From contig CAZCOA010000005.1 of the NCBI GenBank assembly GCA_964500225.1, forward strand, positions 41,879 through 105,878: 64,000 bases of DNA, read 5' to 3'. The stretch is from JAAYDY01 sp964500225 (GTDB taxonomy: Bacteria; Planctomycetota; Phycisphaerae; FEN-1346; JAACEH01). Under the pieces are notes generated by a model, which did no database searches, was not told the origin of the DNA, and saw only the letters and a program-made list of their open reading frames with translations. Made by a program: the position numbers and the translations under genes. Each line of letters starts with the position of its first letter. Position 1 is the first letter of the stretch. Positions 1 through 7,983 of this stretch are shown here, in pieces.

Positions 1-544
1 CCAACTCCTCGTAGCTGAGTTCCTCGTAGATGCGAAGCGTCAGAATGCTTCTCAGATCGGCCGGCAGCAGGTCGAGGGCCGCCCGCACCTGGTCGCGGTC
101 CTCTTCCTCAATCAACTGGGCCACCGGACCGCCGACCCCCTGCCCCGGGAAGGCCTGGGCCATCGCCTCGATCCGTCGCCTCTGGCTGTCCACCTGCCGC
201 CAGTGGCTGATCACGGCGTTAACCGACACCGTCTTGAGCCAACTGGCCAGTGCCGCCGCCGTCGTGAACGCCGGCAACACCTGCCACAACCGCATGAACA
301 CGTCCTGTGTCAGATCCTCGCTCAACGCCACGTCGCGCGTCTGGCGAAAGATCAGCCCATGGACCATGCGCTCGAATCGCGCCACAAGCTGGCCGAAGGC
401 CTGCTCGTTCCCCTCCTTCGCGAGGCTGAGCAGCGTATCCAGGTCCAAGGTGGCTGCTGCACTCTGGTCGGCTGTGTCCACCGCGACGGCCGGCACGGCG
501 GCCGCCAACGATCCCACAGCCGAGGTTCTCAGGCTCCTAGCCAT
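1..544 (-). CDS. RNA polymerase sigma factor, ECF/sigma-70 family (3' end outside window)
   Basis: The minus strand is open from an ATG at 544 to the window edge, giving about 181 residues. The region around residues 40-110 reads as sigma region 2: an acidic helix followed by a segment like LSEDLTQDVFMRLW, then a W-containing stretch (SWLKTVSVNAVISHWRQ). The edge reaches the start of region 4 (LPADLRSILTLRIYEELSYEEL), so only the end of the HTH is missing. It would direct core RNA polymerase to a set of stress or surface promoters. An in-frame ATG at 568 would add eight residues. No anti-sigma gene is visible on this side of the edge. The family call is firm; the regulon is unknown. Confidence 0.85.
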   Translation of the reverse strand, partial: MARSLRTSAVGSLAAAVPAVAVDTADQSAAATLDLDTLLSLAKEGNEQAFGQLVARFERMVHGLIFRQTRDVALSEDLTQDVFMRLWQVLPAFTTAAALASWLKTVSVNAVISHWRQVDSQRRRIEAMAQAFPGQGVGGPVAQLIEEEDRDQVRAALDLLPADLRSILTLRIYEELSYEEL

Positions 545-575
545 AGCCAGCCAACCTTGTACCTGCATAGAAACA

Positions 576-599
576 GACGCCACACGGCCCAGAGAGTTC
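576..599 (-). promoter_or_regulatory. Candidate ECF-type promoter upstream of the sigma factor gene
   Basis: On the minus strand GAAC (596-599) is followed after exactly 16 bases by CGTC (576-579). This matches the AAC/CGT layout of many ECF-dependent promoters. It ends about 32 bases before the ATG at 544, as expected if the sigma factor drives its own gene. Motifs this short can arise by chance. Confidence 0.35.
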
Positions 600-754
600 A
601 AAGAAAACTGCTCTCCTCAACCGTAAGCCGCCCTTCGACTATATATACTATACATCGGAAACCATGCCTTCGGCGACTCTTTTTCCTCCCGCCACACAAC
701 TTTTTTCATCCCGGTCCCTCCGACCGCGACTCTCCCCACTCTGTTACGCAATCC

Positions 755-783
755 TTGATGAAACCGCCGAAATCGGCGATAAT
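755..783 (+). promoter_or_regulatory. Sigma-70-like promoter of the heme-type histidine kinase, with a dyad in the spacer
   Basis: TTGATG (755-760) and GATAAT (778-783) are separated by 17 bases and lie about 53 bases upstream of the kinase ATG. The spacer contains a perfect inverted repeat, CGCCGA-AA-TCGGCG (765-778), which could be an operator for a dimeric regulator. Confidence 0.55.
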
Positions 784-835
784 ACATTCCGTGTATCCGT
801 AATGCTTCCGAATCCGTGACGGTCAGAGCCGATCT

Positions 836-2644
836 ATGCCCACGCGTGTGCTGTCCCATACCACCCTCGAGCGCAAGGTCCGGCTCATTTTCGGCCTCAT
901 GATCCTCCTGATCATCGTCGCGGTCCTGTTTTTCCCGTGGCGTCAGATGGAGTCTCTCGTGCGGGACTTGGATCGCGAAAGCGCCCAGCACATGGCAATA
1001 ACCGCCTGGCTGGCAATGCCTTCCCACGCCCACTCCAAGGAAGCGGCCGACACATTCCAGAAATTCGCCGCCATGGGTCCAGCTCCCGTCAAGCCGAAGG
1101 CCGACCCGCCGCGTATTATCGTCCCCGACGCACCACCTGGCCGCCCCGACCTCCAGCCCCGCGACGAGAAAGAGCAGCGGTGGCTCCAGAAGTTCGCCGC
1201 CTCGCCCGTCAAGGCCTATGAGGAAGACCGCGGCTACCGCGACAACGGTTTCTATTATCGCTACGCCGAGCCGCTCAGGGCTAGGGCCTCCTGCATCGAC
1301 TGCCATCGGTCCCTTGGCCGCGAGAACCTTCAGCCGGGCGACCTCATGGGCGCCATCGTCATCGCCTTCCCTGTCGAGGAAACCCGCGAGAAGATCATCA
1401 TCAACCGCTCCATCCTCATTGCCGCGGCCATCGCCACTGCCATCTTGAGCATGATCGTCTTCTATGCCCTGTTCCGGTGGGTGATCGTCCAGCCGGTCCA
1501 ACACCTGCGGACCGTGGCCGAGCGCGTCACCGCCGGCGACCTGCACGTCAGAGCCGACATCAGCACCGGCGACGAGTTCGAGAACCTCGCCCGAACGTTC
1601 AACCGCATGCTCCAGGCTCTGGAATCCTCCCGCGAGCAGTTGCGGCAGGCCAATGCCTCCCTCGACCGCAAGCTCGAAGAGTTGGCCCGCGCCAACGTCT
1701 CGCTCTTCGAGATGAACCAGGTCAAGAGCAAGTTCCTGGCCACCATGAGCCACGAGTTGCGGACGCCCCTGAACGCCATCATCGGCTTCGCCGATATTCT
1801 CCGCGAGAACCGCGCCATCGCCGACGATCCGAAGCTGGCCCGTTACGTCGGCAACATCCAGAGTTCCGGGCAGCTCCTCCTGGATATCATCAACGACCTG
1901 CTCGACCTGGCCAAGATCGAAGCCGGCAAGATCGAGATCAAGCTCGGCCGCGTCTCGCCCCTGGACATCTGCGAAACGGCCATGAACATGGTGCGTCCCA
2001 TGGTGGGTTCAAAAGCCCTCGCGCTCGAGCTCGACGTTGACCCGCAGTGCCCCATCATGACCACCGACGCCAACAAGCTCCAGCAGATCCTCTACAACCT
2101 GCTCTCCAACGCCGTCAAGTTCACACCGCAGGGAACCGTGCGATTGACCGTGCGGCCCATCGACGCCGAAACCATCTTGTTCCAGGTCAGCGACACCGGC
2201 CCGGGCCTGACCGCCGAACAGCAGAAAATCATCTTCGACCGCTTCAGCCAGGTGGACCAGGGCCATACGCGACAGTATGGCGGCACCGGCCTCGGCCTGT
2301 CGATCGTCAAGGAGCTGGTCGATGTGCTGGGAGGCGATGTGGCCGTGCAGAGCACGCCGGGCGCCGGCGCCACGTTCAATGTCACCCTGCCCCTGGTGAC
2401 TGTCGCCGAACCGGAGTCGCCCCTAGACCGTGCTCCCGTCACACACGTCGAGAGCCGCCCCGAACAGCGACTGCCGTCGCCGACCAAGGCCCCCGAGCCG
2501 ATCACCGCCGAGGACACCGTCATCGCCGCCGACGTCGAAAGCGACCTCCTCGCCCCTCACCCCACGAGCCTTCCCGACGAAGAATCCGTCCACAAACCGC
2601 CGTCCCCGGAAGCAGCCCCCGACAACCACGAACTCAGCGGCTGA
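836..2644 (+). CDS. Membrane sensor histidine kinase with a Tll0287-like (DUF3365) c-type heme sensor domain
   Basis: The 602-residue protein has a first membrane helix at about residues 17-34. An extracytoplasmic domain of about 150 residues follows, carrying a CxxCH motif (C153, C156, H157). A second helix lies at about 192-214, then a HAMP linker, a coiled coil, a dimerisation/phosphoacceptor helix (SHELRTP, H306) and an HATPase domain (N-box around N425, later DTGPGL and GTGLGLSIV). The sensor resembles the DUF3365/Tll0287 family, whose members bind heme, so redox or gas sensing is a reasonable inference. The C-terminal 70 or so residues are a Pro/Glu-rich tail with no recognised domain. 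No response regulator lies beside it, so its partner is unknown. It has its own promoter and is divergent from the sigma factor gene. Confidence 0.88.
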   Translation: MPTRVLSHTTLERKVRLIFGLMILLIIVAVLFFPWRQMESLVRDLDRESAQHMAITAWLAMPSHAHSKEAADTFQKFAAMGPAPVKPKADPPRIIVPDAPPGRPDLQPRDEKEQRWLQKFAASPVKAYEEDRGYRDNGFYYRYAEPLRARASCIDCHRSLGRENLQPGDLMGAIVIAFPVEETREKIIINRSILIAAAIATAILSMIVFYALFRWVIVQPVQHLRTVAERVTAGDLHVRADISTGDEFENLARTFNRMLQALESSREQLRQANASLDRKLEELARANVSLFEMNQVKSKFLATMSHELRTPLNAIIGFADILRENRAIADDPKLARYVGNIQSSGQLLLDIINDLLDLAKIEAGKIEIKLGRVSPLDICETAMNMVRPMVGSKALALELDVDPQCPIMTTDANKLQQILYNLLSNAVKFTPQGTVRLTVRPIDAETILFQVSDTGPGLTAEQQKIIFDRFSQVDQGHTRQYGGTGLGLSIVKELVDVLGGDVAVQSTPGAGATFNVTLPLVTVAEPESPLDRAPVTHVESRPEQRLPSPTKAPEPITAEDTVIAADVESDLLAPHPTSLPDEESVHKPPSPEAAPDNHELSG

Positions 2645-2784
2645 TCCCCTTCCCATCATCCCACGGCACGTGGCATCTCTAAACACTGCTCACCAGCCAC
2701 AACACCCCGCATTGTGGCAACACATCGGAACGCCTCCGATGCCCCCGGCCACTGCCCCGCACAACCAGTGCTCCTGCGAAAAAA

Positions 2785-2812
2785 GGTGCGGCGGCCCTGT
2801 AGCCGCCGCACC
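2785..2812 (-). terminator. Rho-independent terminator of the DUF4838 gene
   Basis: An 11-bp GC stem (2785-2795 with 2802-2812, six-base loop) is followed on the minus strand by six T residues (2779-2784), about 45 bases past the DUF4838 stop codon. The plus-strand side has only CTTT, so it may also weakly stop the kinase transcript. The rest of 2645-2857 holds nothing else I can support. Confidence 0.75.
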
Positions 2813-2857
2813 CTTTCCGTCAACACAGGAGGGCCGCCTCCGACGGCGGCCTATGCA

Positions 2858-5143
2858 TCATTCTCCCGCCACCTGCTCCAACCAGATGCAGTCGATGACC
2901 ACGTCCTCGGCTGCATTCGGCTCATTGGCGAAGTAGAACACATCCCCCTCGACAGGGACAAACTCCCCAAGGTCCACCACATGCCACCCGCCGTCGCTCA
3001 TCGTGGACACATCGACCTTCGCTCCCGCGGGGGCCTTGCCTTCCTTGGAACGCCATACGCCACACTGCCACGCACGTCCCGTGGCCCCCTCCTTCAACTT
3101 CGACTTCGCGCGGACAAACATCCGGTATTTCTTCCCCGGCTCAAAATGGTCGGGACTGGCCAGGGCGCATGTAGCCGTCCAGGCGACTGTTGGCTGACGG
3201 ATGCCCCAGCCGTCGCTGGCGCCTTCGGCCTGAACGTACCATCGCCCTCGCCCGTCAAACTGGCACCCCTGAATCAGGTGGTAGGTCGCCGGATCCTTGC
3301 CCGCCAGTTCGGTCGGCAGCGGCACACCCTTCTCGGCCACCTGCGACGCATAGGCGCCCAGCCACTCCAACCAGGGTTTCAGCACCTCGCCGTCGGCAAT
3401 CGCATTGATCTCATAGTCCTCTGCCACCTTGGCGAAACCATCCGCGATGGCCTGGATATCCACCTTGCCCACCTTCTCCTCGACCGCCTTCCACGTCGGG
3501 CTCGCCGGACCGCGCTTGGCCAGCACATACCACACGGGCATGTGAGCGTGACGTACCCGCCGCTCCAGCACCGGGTCGCCCCTGGCCGCCTGCTCGGCCT
3601 CACGCAGCGCGGCCTCCGCGTCGGCCATCACCGCCGGCACCATGTACGGCGCATCCAGGAGCCGGTAGATGCGCATCACGAAGTCCTGCTCCCGGCCCGG
3701 CGTGTGGATCACGTCAATGTACTTCTGAATGGCCGGACTGGCTGCCCCGTAGTACCCGTCGCAGAACTCCCGGATAAGCGCCTTGCCGTCGGCATCCGGA
3801 TTCCAGAGAGCCCGGGCCATGACCCACATGCGCAGCCCCACAAACTCCGAGCCGCGAGCCTTGTGCGCTCCCTGCTCGAAAATACCGCGAGCCCCGTTAT
3901 CCGCCAGAAACTTGATATTCGGCGCCAGAACATCGAGATTCGGAAATGGCGCCAGATGATGCCGGTAATTGGTCACGTAGTCCCACACGTAGAACCGTTG
4001 CGCAATCTTATTCCAATTCCGGATGTCCTCGCGGAACGCAGCATTCACCTCGTTGGTCGCCGTGGCCAGCGGATGGGCAAAGTCGCACTCGATGGTGCAC
4101 AGCGTGATGTACACGTTCTCGCGCGGCTTGATCGTCTTCGGCGGCTTGCGCGACCACTCGTACGCCGGCGTACACACCTTCGCCCCCGGAATCTCCTTCT
4201 CCAACGCCTCGGCCACGCGGTTGGCAAACGCGATCACCTGGCCACTGTGCGACTCTTCGGCCGCATCGATTGTAGCGCATTTCTCGCATTGGCAATACGA
4301 CTTGTTGTCCTCCTGCCCGACGACGATAAACCGCGCATCCGGCGCCTTGCGGTAGAGTGCGATCGCCCCCTTGAGCATGGCCGCAAAGACCTTGTCGCTG
4401 CTCAGACACGGCTGCGTGTCGGGCCTTCGCTTGCCGTCGCGCAAGGCCCACATGTCTTCCGTGATCGGCTCCCCGGAGGCCTTGAGCAGGGTCACATACG
4501 AATGCACCAGATTGCCGATGAACTTGTAGCGGCCGCCGAACTTCGCCGGCGGATCGCTCCAGGCAAACCCGTTCAGCTTGTTCCGAACATACCACAATTG
4601 GCCCTTGCCGTCCCAGCTCTCCTGATACATCATGTCGCGGTACTCCAGACGTGGCACTTGTCGCACCTGGATGTCCTTGGCCGCAATCGTGGCCATTTTC
4701 GGGATCGTGCTCTCGGTCGGAGTCCACCACCGGCACCCCAGCGATTCCAGGTACGTGTACACGCCGTACAGCGTTCCGCGATCGTTGTCGCCGCAGATAA
4801 CCAGCGACGTGTCGTCGCTGCGGAGCAGAAAACCGTCCAGCGACGTTTCCGTAGGCCCCGTAAACCCCTTCTTGGCTACTTGACCCGTTCCTATGAAGAT
4901 GCCCGGCGTCTCAACGCTTCCGACGGCCGACGTGGTCACCTGGAATTCCGAACCGCTCATCTGGTTCAGGTGCGACCGCAGTTCCTCGGCGGCAAACTGT
5001 TCCGCCTCACTGGCGCCTTCCCTCAGCACGATGGGGCATTGCGCCCTGCCGTCGGCGACCAGAACGAAACCGTCGGCTGCAATCACCGGCCAGGCAATGC
5101 ACAAGAGAATTGCGGCCACGTTTGCCATTCGACACATGCCCAT
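2858..5143 (-). CDS. Secreted DUF4838 domain protein (predicted carbohydrate-active)
   Basis: I start the gene at the ATG at 5143, preceded by a good GGGAGG ribosome site; this gives 761 residues. A signal peptide (residues 1 to about 23, ending near VIAADG) directs export. Residues of about 30-150 resemble the alpha-glucuronidase N-terminal-like fold. The central part carries the DUF4838 signature, including a CQCEKC cysteine cluster, an AYEWSRKPPK stretch and a TIECDFAHPL stretch. The C-terminal 200 residues look like a beta-rich carbohydrate-binding module. DUF4838 proteins are common in polysaccharide-degrading Planctomycetota and Bacteroidota, but their reaction is not established, so I do not name one. 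It follows the zinc-ribbon gene on the same strand after 98 bases. Confidence 0.85.
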   Translation of the reverse strand: MGMCRMANVAAILLCIAWPVIAADGFVLVADGRAQCPIVLREGASEAEQFAAEELRSHLNQMSGSEFQVTTSAVGSVETPGIFIGTGQVAKKGFTGPTETSLDGFLLRSDDTSLVICGDNDRGTLYGVYTYLESLGCRWWTPTESTIPKMATIAAKDIQVRQVPRLEYRDMMYQESWDGKGQLWYVRNKLNGFAWSDPPAKFGGRYKFIGNLVHSYVTLLKASGEPITEDMWALRDGKRRPDTQPCLSSDKVFAAMLKGAIALYRKAPDARFIVVGQEDNKSYCQCEKCATIDAAEESHSGQVIAFANRVAEALEKEIPGAKVCTPAYEWSRKPPKTIKPRENVYITLCTIECDFAHPLATATNEVNAAFREDIRNWNKIAQRFYVWDYVTNYRHHLAPFPNLDVLAPNIKFLADNGARGIFEQGAHKARGSEFVGLRMWVMARALWNPDADGKALIREFCDGYYGAASPAIQKYIDVIHTPGREQDFVMRIYRLLDAPYMVPAVMADAEAALREAEQAARGDPVLERRVRHAHMPVWYVLAKRGPASPTWKAVEEKVGKVDIQAIADGFAKVAEDYEINAIADGEVLKPWLEWLGAYASQVAEKGVPLPTELAGKDPATYHLIQGCQFDGRGRWYVQAEGASDGWGIRQPTVAWTATCALASPDHFEPGKKYRMFVRAKSKLKEGATGRAWQCGVWRSKEGKAPAGAKVDVSTMSDGGWHVVDLGEFVPVEGDVFYFANEPNAAEDVVIDCIWLEQVAGE

Positions 5144-5241
5144 GAACACACCTCCCTTTCGGACTCCCGAACAGCGCGAAAACCCAACACCGCGTTTTTC
5201 CACCTCGCCGCCACCTGCCGGTAATCCCATGCCGATCACAC

Positions 5242-5778
5242 TCAGTACCAAATGTTGACGATGAGGTGTTGCTCGGTGACCTTGCCCTGGACGTCGCCGA
5301 TCGTGGTAGTCACCATCTTGACCTCGTACCCCGTCTCGTCGAGCCACATGTTGATCTGCTCGTCCATCAACTCCATGGCCGCACGCGACAACTTAGTGTC
5401 GAACGTCTTGACGCGAATCGGCCCGGTCCCCGACACATGCGGCTCCCGTCGATAACGCACTTCGGCCCGATGCTCCTCGCCGCGGGAGATGATCTCCGTC
5501 CGGCCATCCCCGGCCTCGGGCCGCTCCAGCGTCAACGGTTCCACCGGATCGTCCGGCAGCGAGATCAGGCCGGCCCCGGCGTCTTGCAATCCGGACGCAA
5601 CGGCCGGTGCCGAAGGACGTTCAAAGGCGGGTTCCGCCATCGGCGCAGGCGATGCCACGCCGCCAGCCGCGCATTCGCCGCACAGCAACTGCCCGCTGAG
5701 CAGTTTTGCCTTCCCGGCAATGATGTCGGGCATCGGGATGCTCGATCCGCATTTCGAACAGACTTTCACCTCGGCCAT
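5242..5778 (-). CDS. Zinc-ribbon protein of unknown function
   Basis: The 178-residue protein starts at an ATG with an AAGGAG site. Residues 8-36 form a zinc-ribbon-like unit with two CxxC pairs (CSKC at 8-11 and CGEC near 33-36). A Pro/Ala-rich linker follows, then a conserved-looking C-terminal domain of about 80 residues with a charged helix (KLSRAAMELMDEQINMWL) and beta strands up to the end. There is no signal peptide, so it is probably cytosolic. I do not recognise the C-terminal domain. It has a good promoter and may be cotranscribed with the DUF4838 gene downstream. Confidence 0.7.
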   Translation of the reverse strand: MAEVKVCSKCGSSIPMPDIIAGKAKLLSGQLLCGECAAGGVASPAPMAEPAFERPSAPAVASGLQDAGAGLISLPDDPVEPLTLERPEAGDGRTEIISRGEEHRAEVRYRREPHVSGTGPIRVKTFDTKLSRAAMELMDEQINMWLDETGYEVKMVTTTIGDVQGKVTEQHLIVNIWY

Positions 5779-5843
5779 GATTCCGACTCCTTGTTGTGAC
5801 GCAGACTCGATTGGCGGCTGGAACCGCCGACTTGCAGTTCACC

Positions 5844-5872
5844 ACTGTATTGCCGGTCCCCGGCGAATTCAA
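5844..5872 (-). promoter_or_regulatory. Sigma-70-like promoter of the zinc-ribbon gene
   Basis: On the minus strand TTGAAT (5867-5872) and TACAGT (5844-5849) are 17 bases apart. The -10 box lies about 65 bases before the ATG. Confidence 0.6.
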
Positions 5873-5952
5873 CTGCTTTCCCGCCGGCCGGTGTCGCCAA
5901 ATTAGCCAGACGCCAAACCCAGCGCAAAGCACAAGTTGCGTACACGCCTCAC

Positions 5953-5981
5953 TTGACCCGCCCTGATTTTCGTGCTATGGT
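5953..5981 (+). promoter_or_regulatory. Sigma-70-like promoter of the dockerin-containing secreted protein
   Basis: TTGACC (5953-5958) and TATGGT (5976-5981) are separated by 17 bases, with the ATG at 6052. The TTG at 5953 also opens the longest reading frame of the gene. Its role as a -35 box argues against it being the start codon. Confidence 0.7.
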
Positions 5982-6051
5982 TAACCCTGTCACCACGCTC
6001 TCCGTGTCGCTCCGTCGCGCGCGTAATGTCTCACCGGAAGGAAACACCCCT

Positions 6052-7797
6052 ATGACCGCTCCTTGGCGTTTCGTGGTCGTTCTGGCGGCTGCGGCCCTTA
6101 TCGTTGTCGCGTGCGATTCCCTCCTGCGGGCCGAGAGTCCCTACGCTCAGTGGGCCAACGGCCCCTCCACCGACCCCAACTGGTTCCCCATCGGCGTCTG
6201 GCTCCAGAGCACTTCCACCTCGCGCATCGCCCAGTACCAGGCCGCGGGCTTCAACATCTACGTCGGCCTCTGGCAGGGCCCCACCGAAACGCAACTGGCC
6301 AATCTCAAAGCCCGAGGCATGAAGACCATCTGCTCCCAGAACTCCGTCGCCCTGAACTCCGTAAACCGCGATGTCATCATCGGCTGGTCACAGGTGGACG
6401 AGCCCGATAATGCCCAATGGAACAGCGTGACCCAGACCTACGATCCGCCCATCCTCCCCTCCGAAATCGTCAACCGCTACAATGCCATGAAAGCCAACGA
6501 TGCCACGCGGCCGATTTTTCTCAACCTCGGCCAAGGGGTCGCCGGGGACGGATGGTGGGGACGCGGCACCAGAACCAATCACCCCGAGGACTACCCCTTG
6601 TATCTACAAGGTTGCGACATCGCCTCCTTCGACATCTACCCGTTCGCCAGCAGCACCGATCCCCGATATGCCCCCGTCAAGGACAAGCCCTGGGTCATCC
6701 CATACGGCGTCGATCGGCTCAACACCTGGAAGCAGGGAACCCAGACCGATGTCGTCTGGAACTTCGTCGAATGCACCAACATCAGCGGCTATGGCAAGGC
6801 CACTGCGACCCAAGTGAAGGCCGAGGTCTGGATGTCCCTCGTCCACGGGTCCATGGGCATCCTCTATTTCGTTCACCAGATGGACCCTTTCATCGAGGCC
6901 GGTTTGCTTGCCGATCCGGTTATGACCGCAGCCGTCACGGAGATCAACAACCAGATTCACGCGCTCGCCCCGGTCCTGAACAGCCCCACTATTCCCAACG
7001 GCGCCACAGTCCAGTCGTCTAATCCCGATGTGCCCGTGGACATCATGGTCAAAGCCTACGACGGTGCCACCTACCTGTTCGCCGTCGGCATGCGCGACGG
7101 CTCGACGACGGCGACCTTCCAAGTGGCCGGCATGGATGGGCCCGCCATGGCGGAGGTACTTGGCGAGGGACGATCCATCTCCGTCGCCGGAGGATCATTC
7201 CAGGATACGTTCACCCCCTATGCCGTTCACCTTTATCGTATCGTGCAGACCGCCGCGCACGTGATGGGATGGCAGGTCGTGGCCTCGCACGGCCCCGCCG
7301 GCGAATTGGCCTCCGATGTCGCCGACCAATACGTCGAGCCCCGATTGACCGGACTGGCCTGCTTCCGCATCCGGTTCGAGGCGCCCATCGACCCGGCCAC
7401 CGTCACCGACGGGGCCGTCACGATCCTCGGCGCCGCTGGCGGCAACCAGACCGCCACGATTGCGGGCATGACACTTGACAGCACCCAGACGCTCCTCACC
7501 GTCACCCTCGCAGCACCGCTGCCCGATGCCGACGCCTACACGATCACTGCCGGCGGGCCGCTACGAACCACGGCCGGACTCGGCATCACCGGCGACACCG
7601 ACATCGTCATCCGCACGTTGGCCGGCGACATCGACGGATCTGGAACCGTTACCGCGGCCGACCTTCTGGCTGTCCGGACTGCGGCAGGGGCACCGCTGGC
7701 GCCTCCCGTCGCTCGTTGCGACCTGGACGGGTCCGGCGCCGTCACCGCCGATGACATGCGACTCCTGAGACCCCTGCTCGGCCACAGCCTACCGTAA
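6052..7797 (+). CDS. Secreted glycosidase-like TIM-barrel protein with Ig-like and dockerin-type repeats
   Basis: The ATG at 6052 follows a GGAAG ribosome site and begins a signal peptide. VVAC inside it could be a lipobox, or cleavage could occur after LLRA; the product has 581 residues. Residues of about 35-330 look like a glycoside-hydrolase-type (beta/alpha) barrel (PIGVWLQ, IIGWSQVDEPDN, ASFDIYPF, VWMSLVHGSMGI), but I cannot assign a GH family or the catalytic pair. A beta domain and a bacterial Ig-like domain follow. The C-terminus has two calcium-loop repeats, DIDGSGTVTAADL (from D526) and DLDGSGAVTADDM (from D557), typical of type I dockerins in non-cellulosomal Planctomycetota. The protein is probably exported and may act on polysaccharide, but its substrate is unknown. 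Confidence 0.78.
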   Translation: MTAPWRFVVVLAAAALIVVACDSLLRAESPYAQWANGPSTDPNWFPIGVWLQSTSTSRIAQYQAAGFNIYVGLWQGPTETQLANLKARGMKTICSQNSVALNSVNRDVIIGWSQVDEPDNAQWNSVTQTYDPPILPSEIVNRYNAMKANDATRPIFLNLGQGVAGDGWWGRGTRTNHPEDYPLYLQGCDIASFDIYPFASSTDPRYAPVKDKPWVIPYGVDRLNTWKQGTQTDVVWNFVECTNISGYGKATATQVKAEVWMSLVHGSMGILYFVHQMDPFIEAGLLADPVMTAAVTEINNQIHALAPVLNSPTIPNGATVQSSNPDVPVDIMVKAYDGATYLFAVGMRDGSTTATFQVAGMDGPAMAEVLGEGRSISVAGGSFQDTFTPYAVHLYRIVQTAAHVMGWQVVASHGPAGELASDVADQYVEPRLTGLACFRIRFEAPIDPATVTDGAVTILGAAGGNQTATIAGMTLDSTQTLLTVTLAAPLPDADAYTITAGGPLRTTAGLGITGDTDIVIRTLAGDIDGSGTVTAADLLAVRTAAGAPLAPPVARCDLDGSGAVTADDMRLLRPLLGHSLP

Positions 7798-7843
7798 GTG
7801 GCACGCCACTGCTGCCGGCCCCGCTCCGAAAAGCGTCGTCCGC

Positions 7844-7872
7844 TTGACAATTGTCCTCTCGGCAGCGAAAAT
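7844..7872 (+). promoter_or_regulatory. Possible promoter of aspS
   Basis: A perfect TTGACA (7844-7849) is followed after 17 bases by GAAAAT (7867-7872), a weak -10 box. It lies 111 bases upstream of the aspS GTG. Confidence 0.45.
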
Positions 7873-7983
7873 ACCGCGTCTTGTGCTGCCTCCGGGGCCT
7901 GTCACGTCATAGGTCCGCCGCGGCGGCACGCCCGGCCGATAACCGACCCGGCGACATTTGCATTCTGGCGAAGGAGTCTTCTG

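Noticed and set aside
30..802. Plus-strand frames of about 200 codons at the left edge
   Set aside because: They are antisense to a clear sigma factor whose region 2 is legible on the minus strand.
2714..5224. Long plus-strand frame opposite the DUF4838 gene
   Set aside because: The minus strand encodes a signal peptide and a recognisable family; the plus frame is Arg/His-rich antisense.
5953..6051. Longer N-terminus of the dockerin protein from a TTG at 5953
   Set aside because: That TTG is part of a good -35 box, and the ATG at 6052 has a ribosome site and begins a signal peptide.
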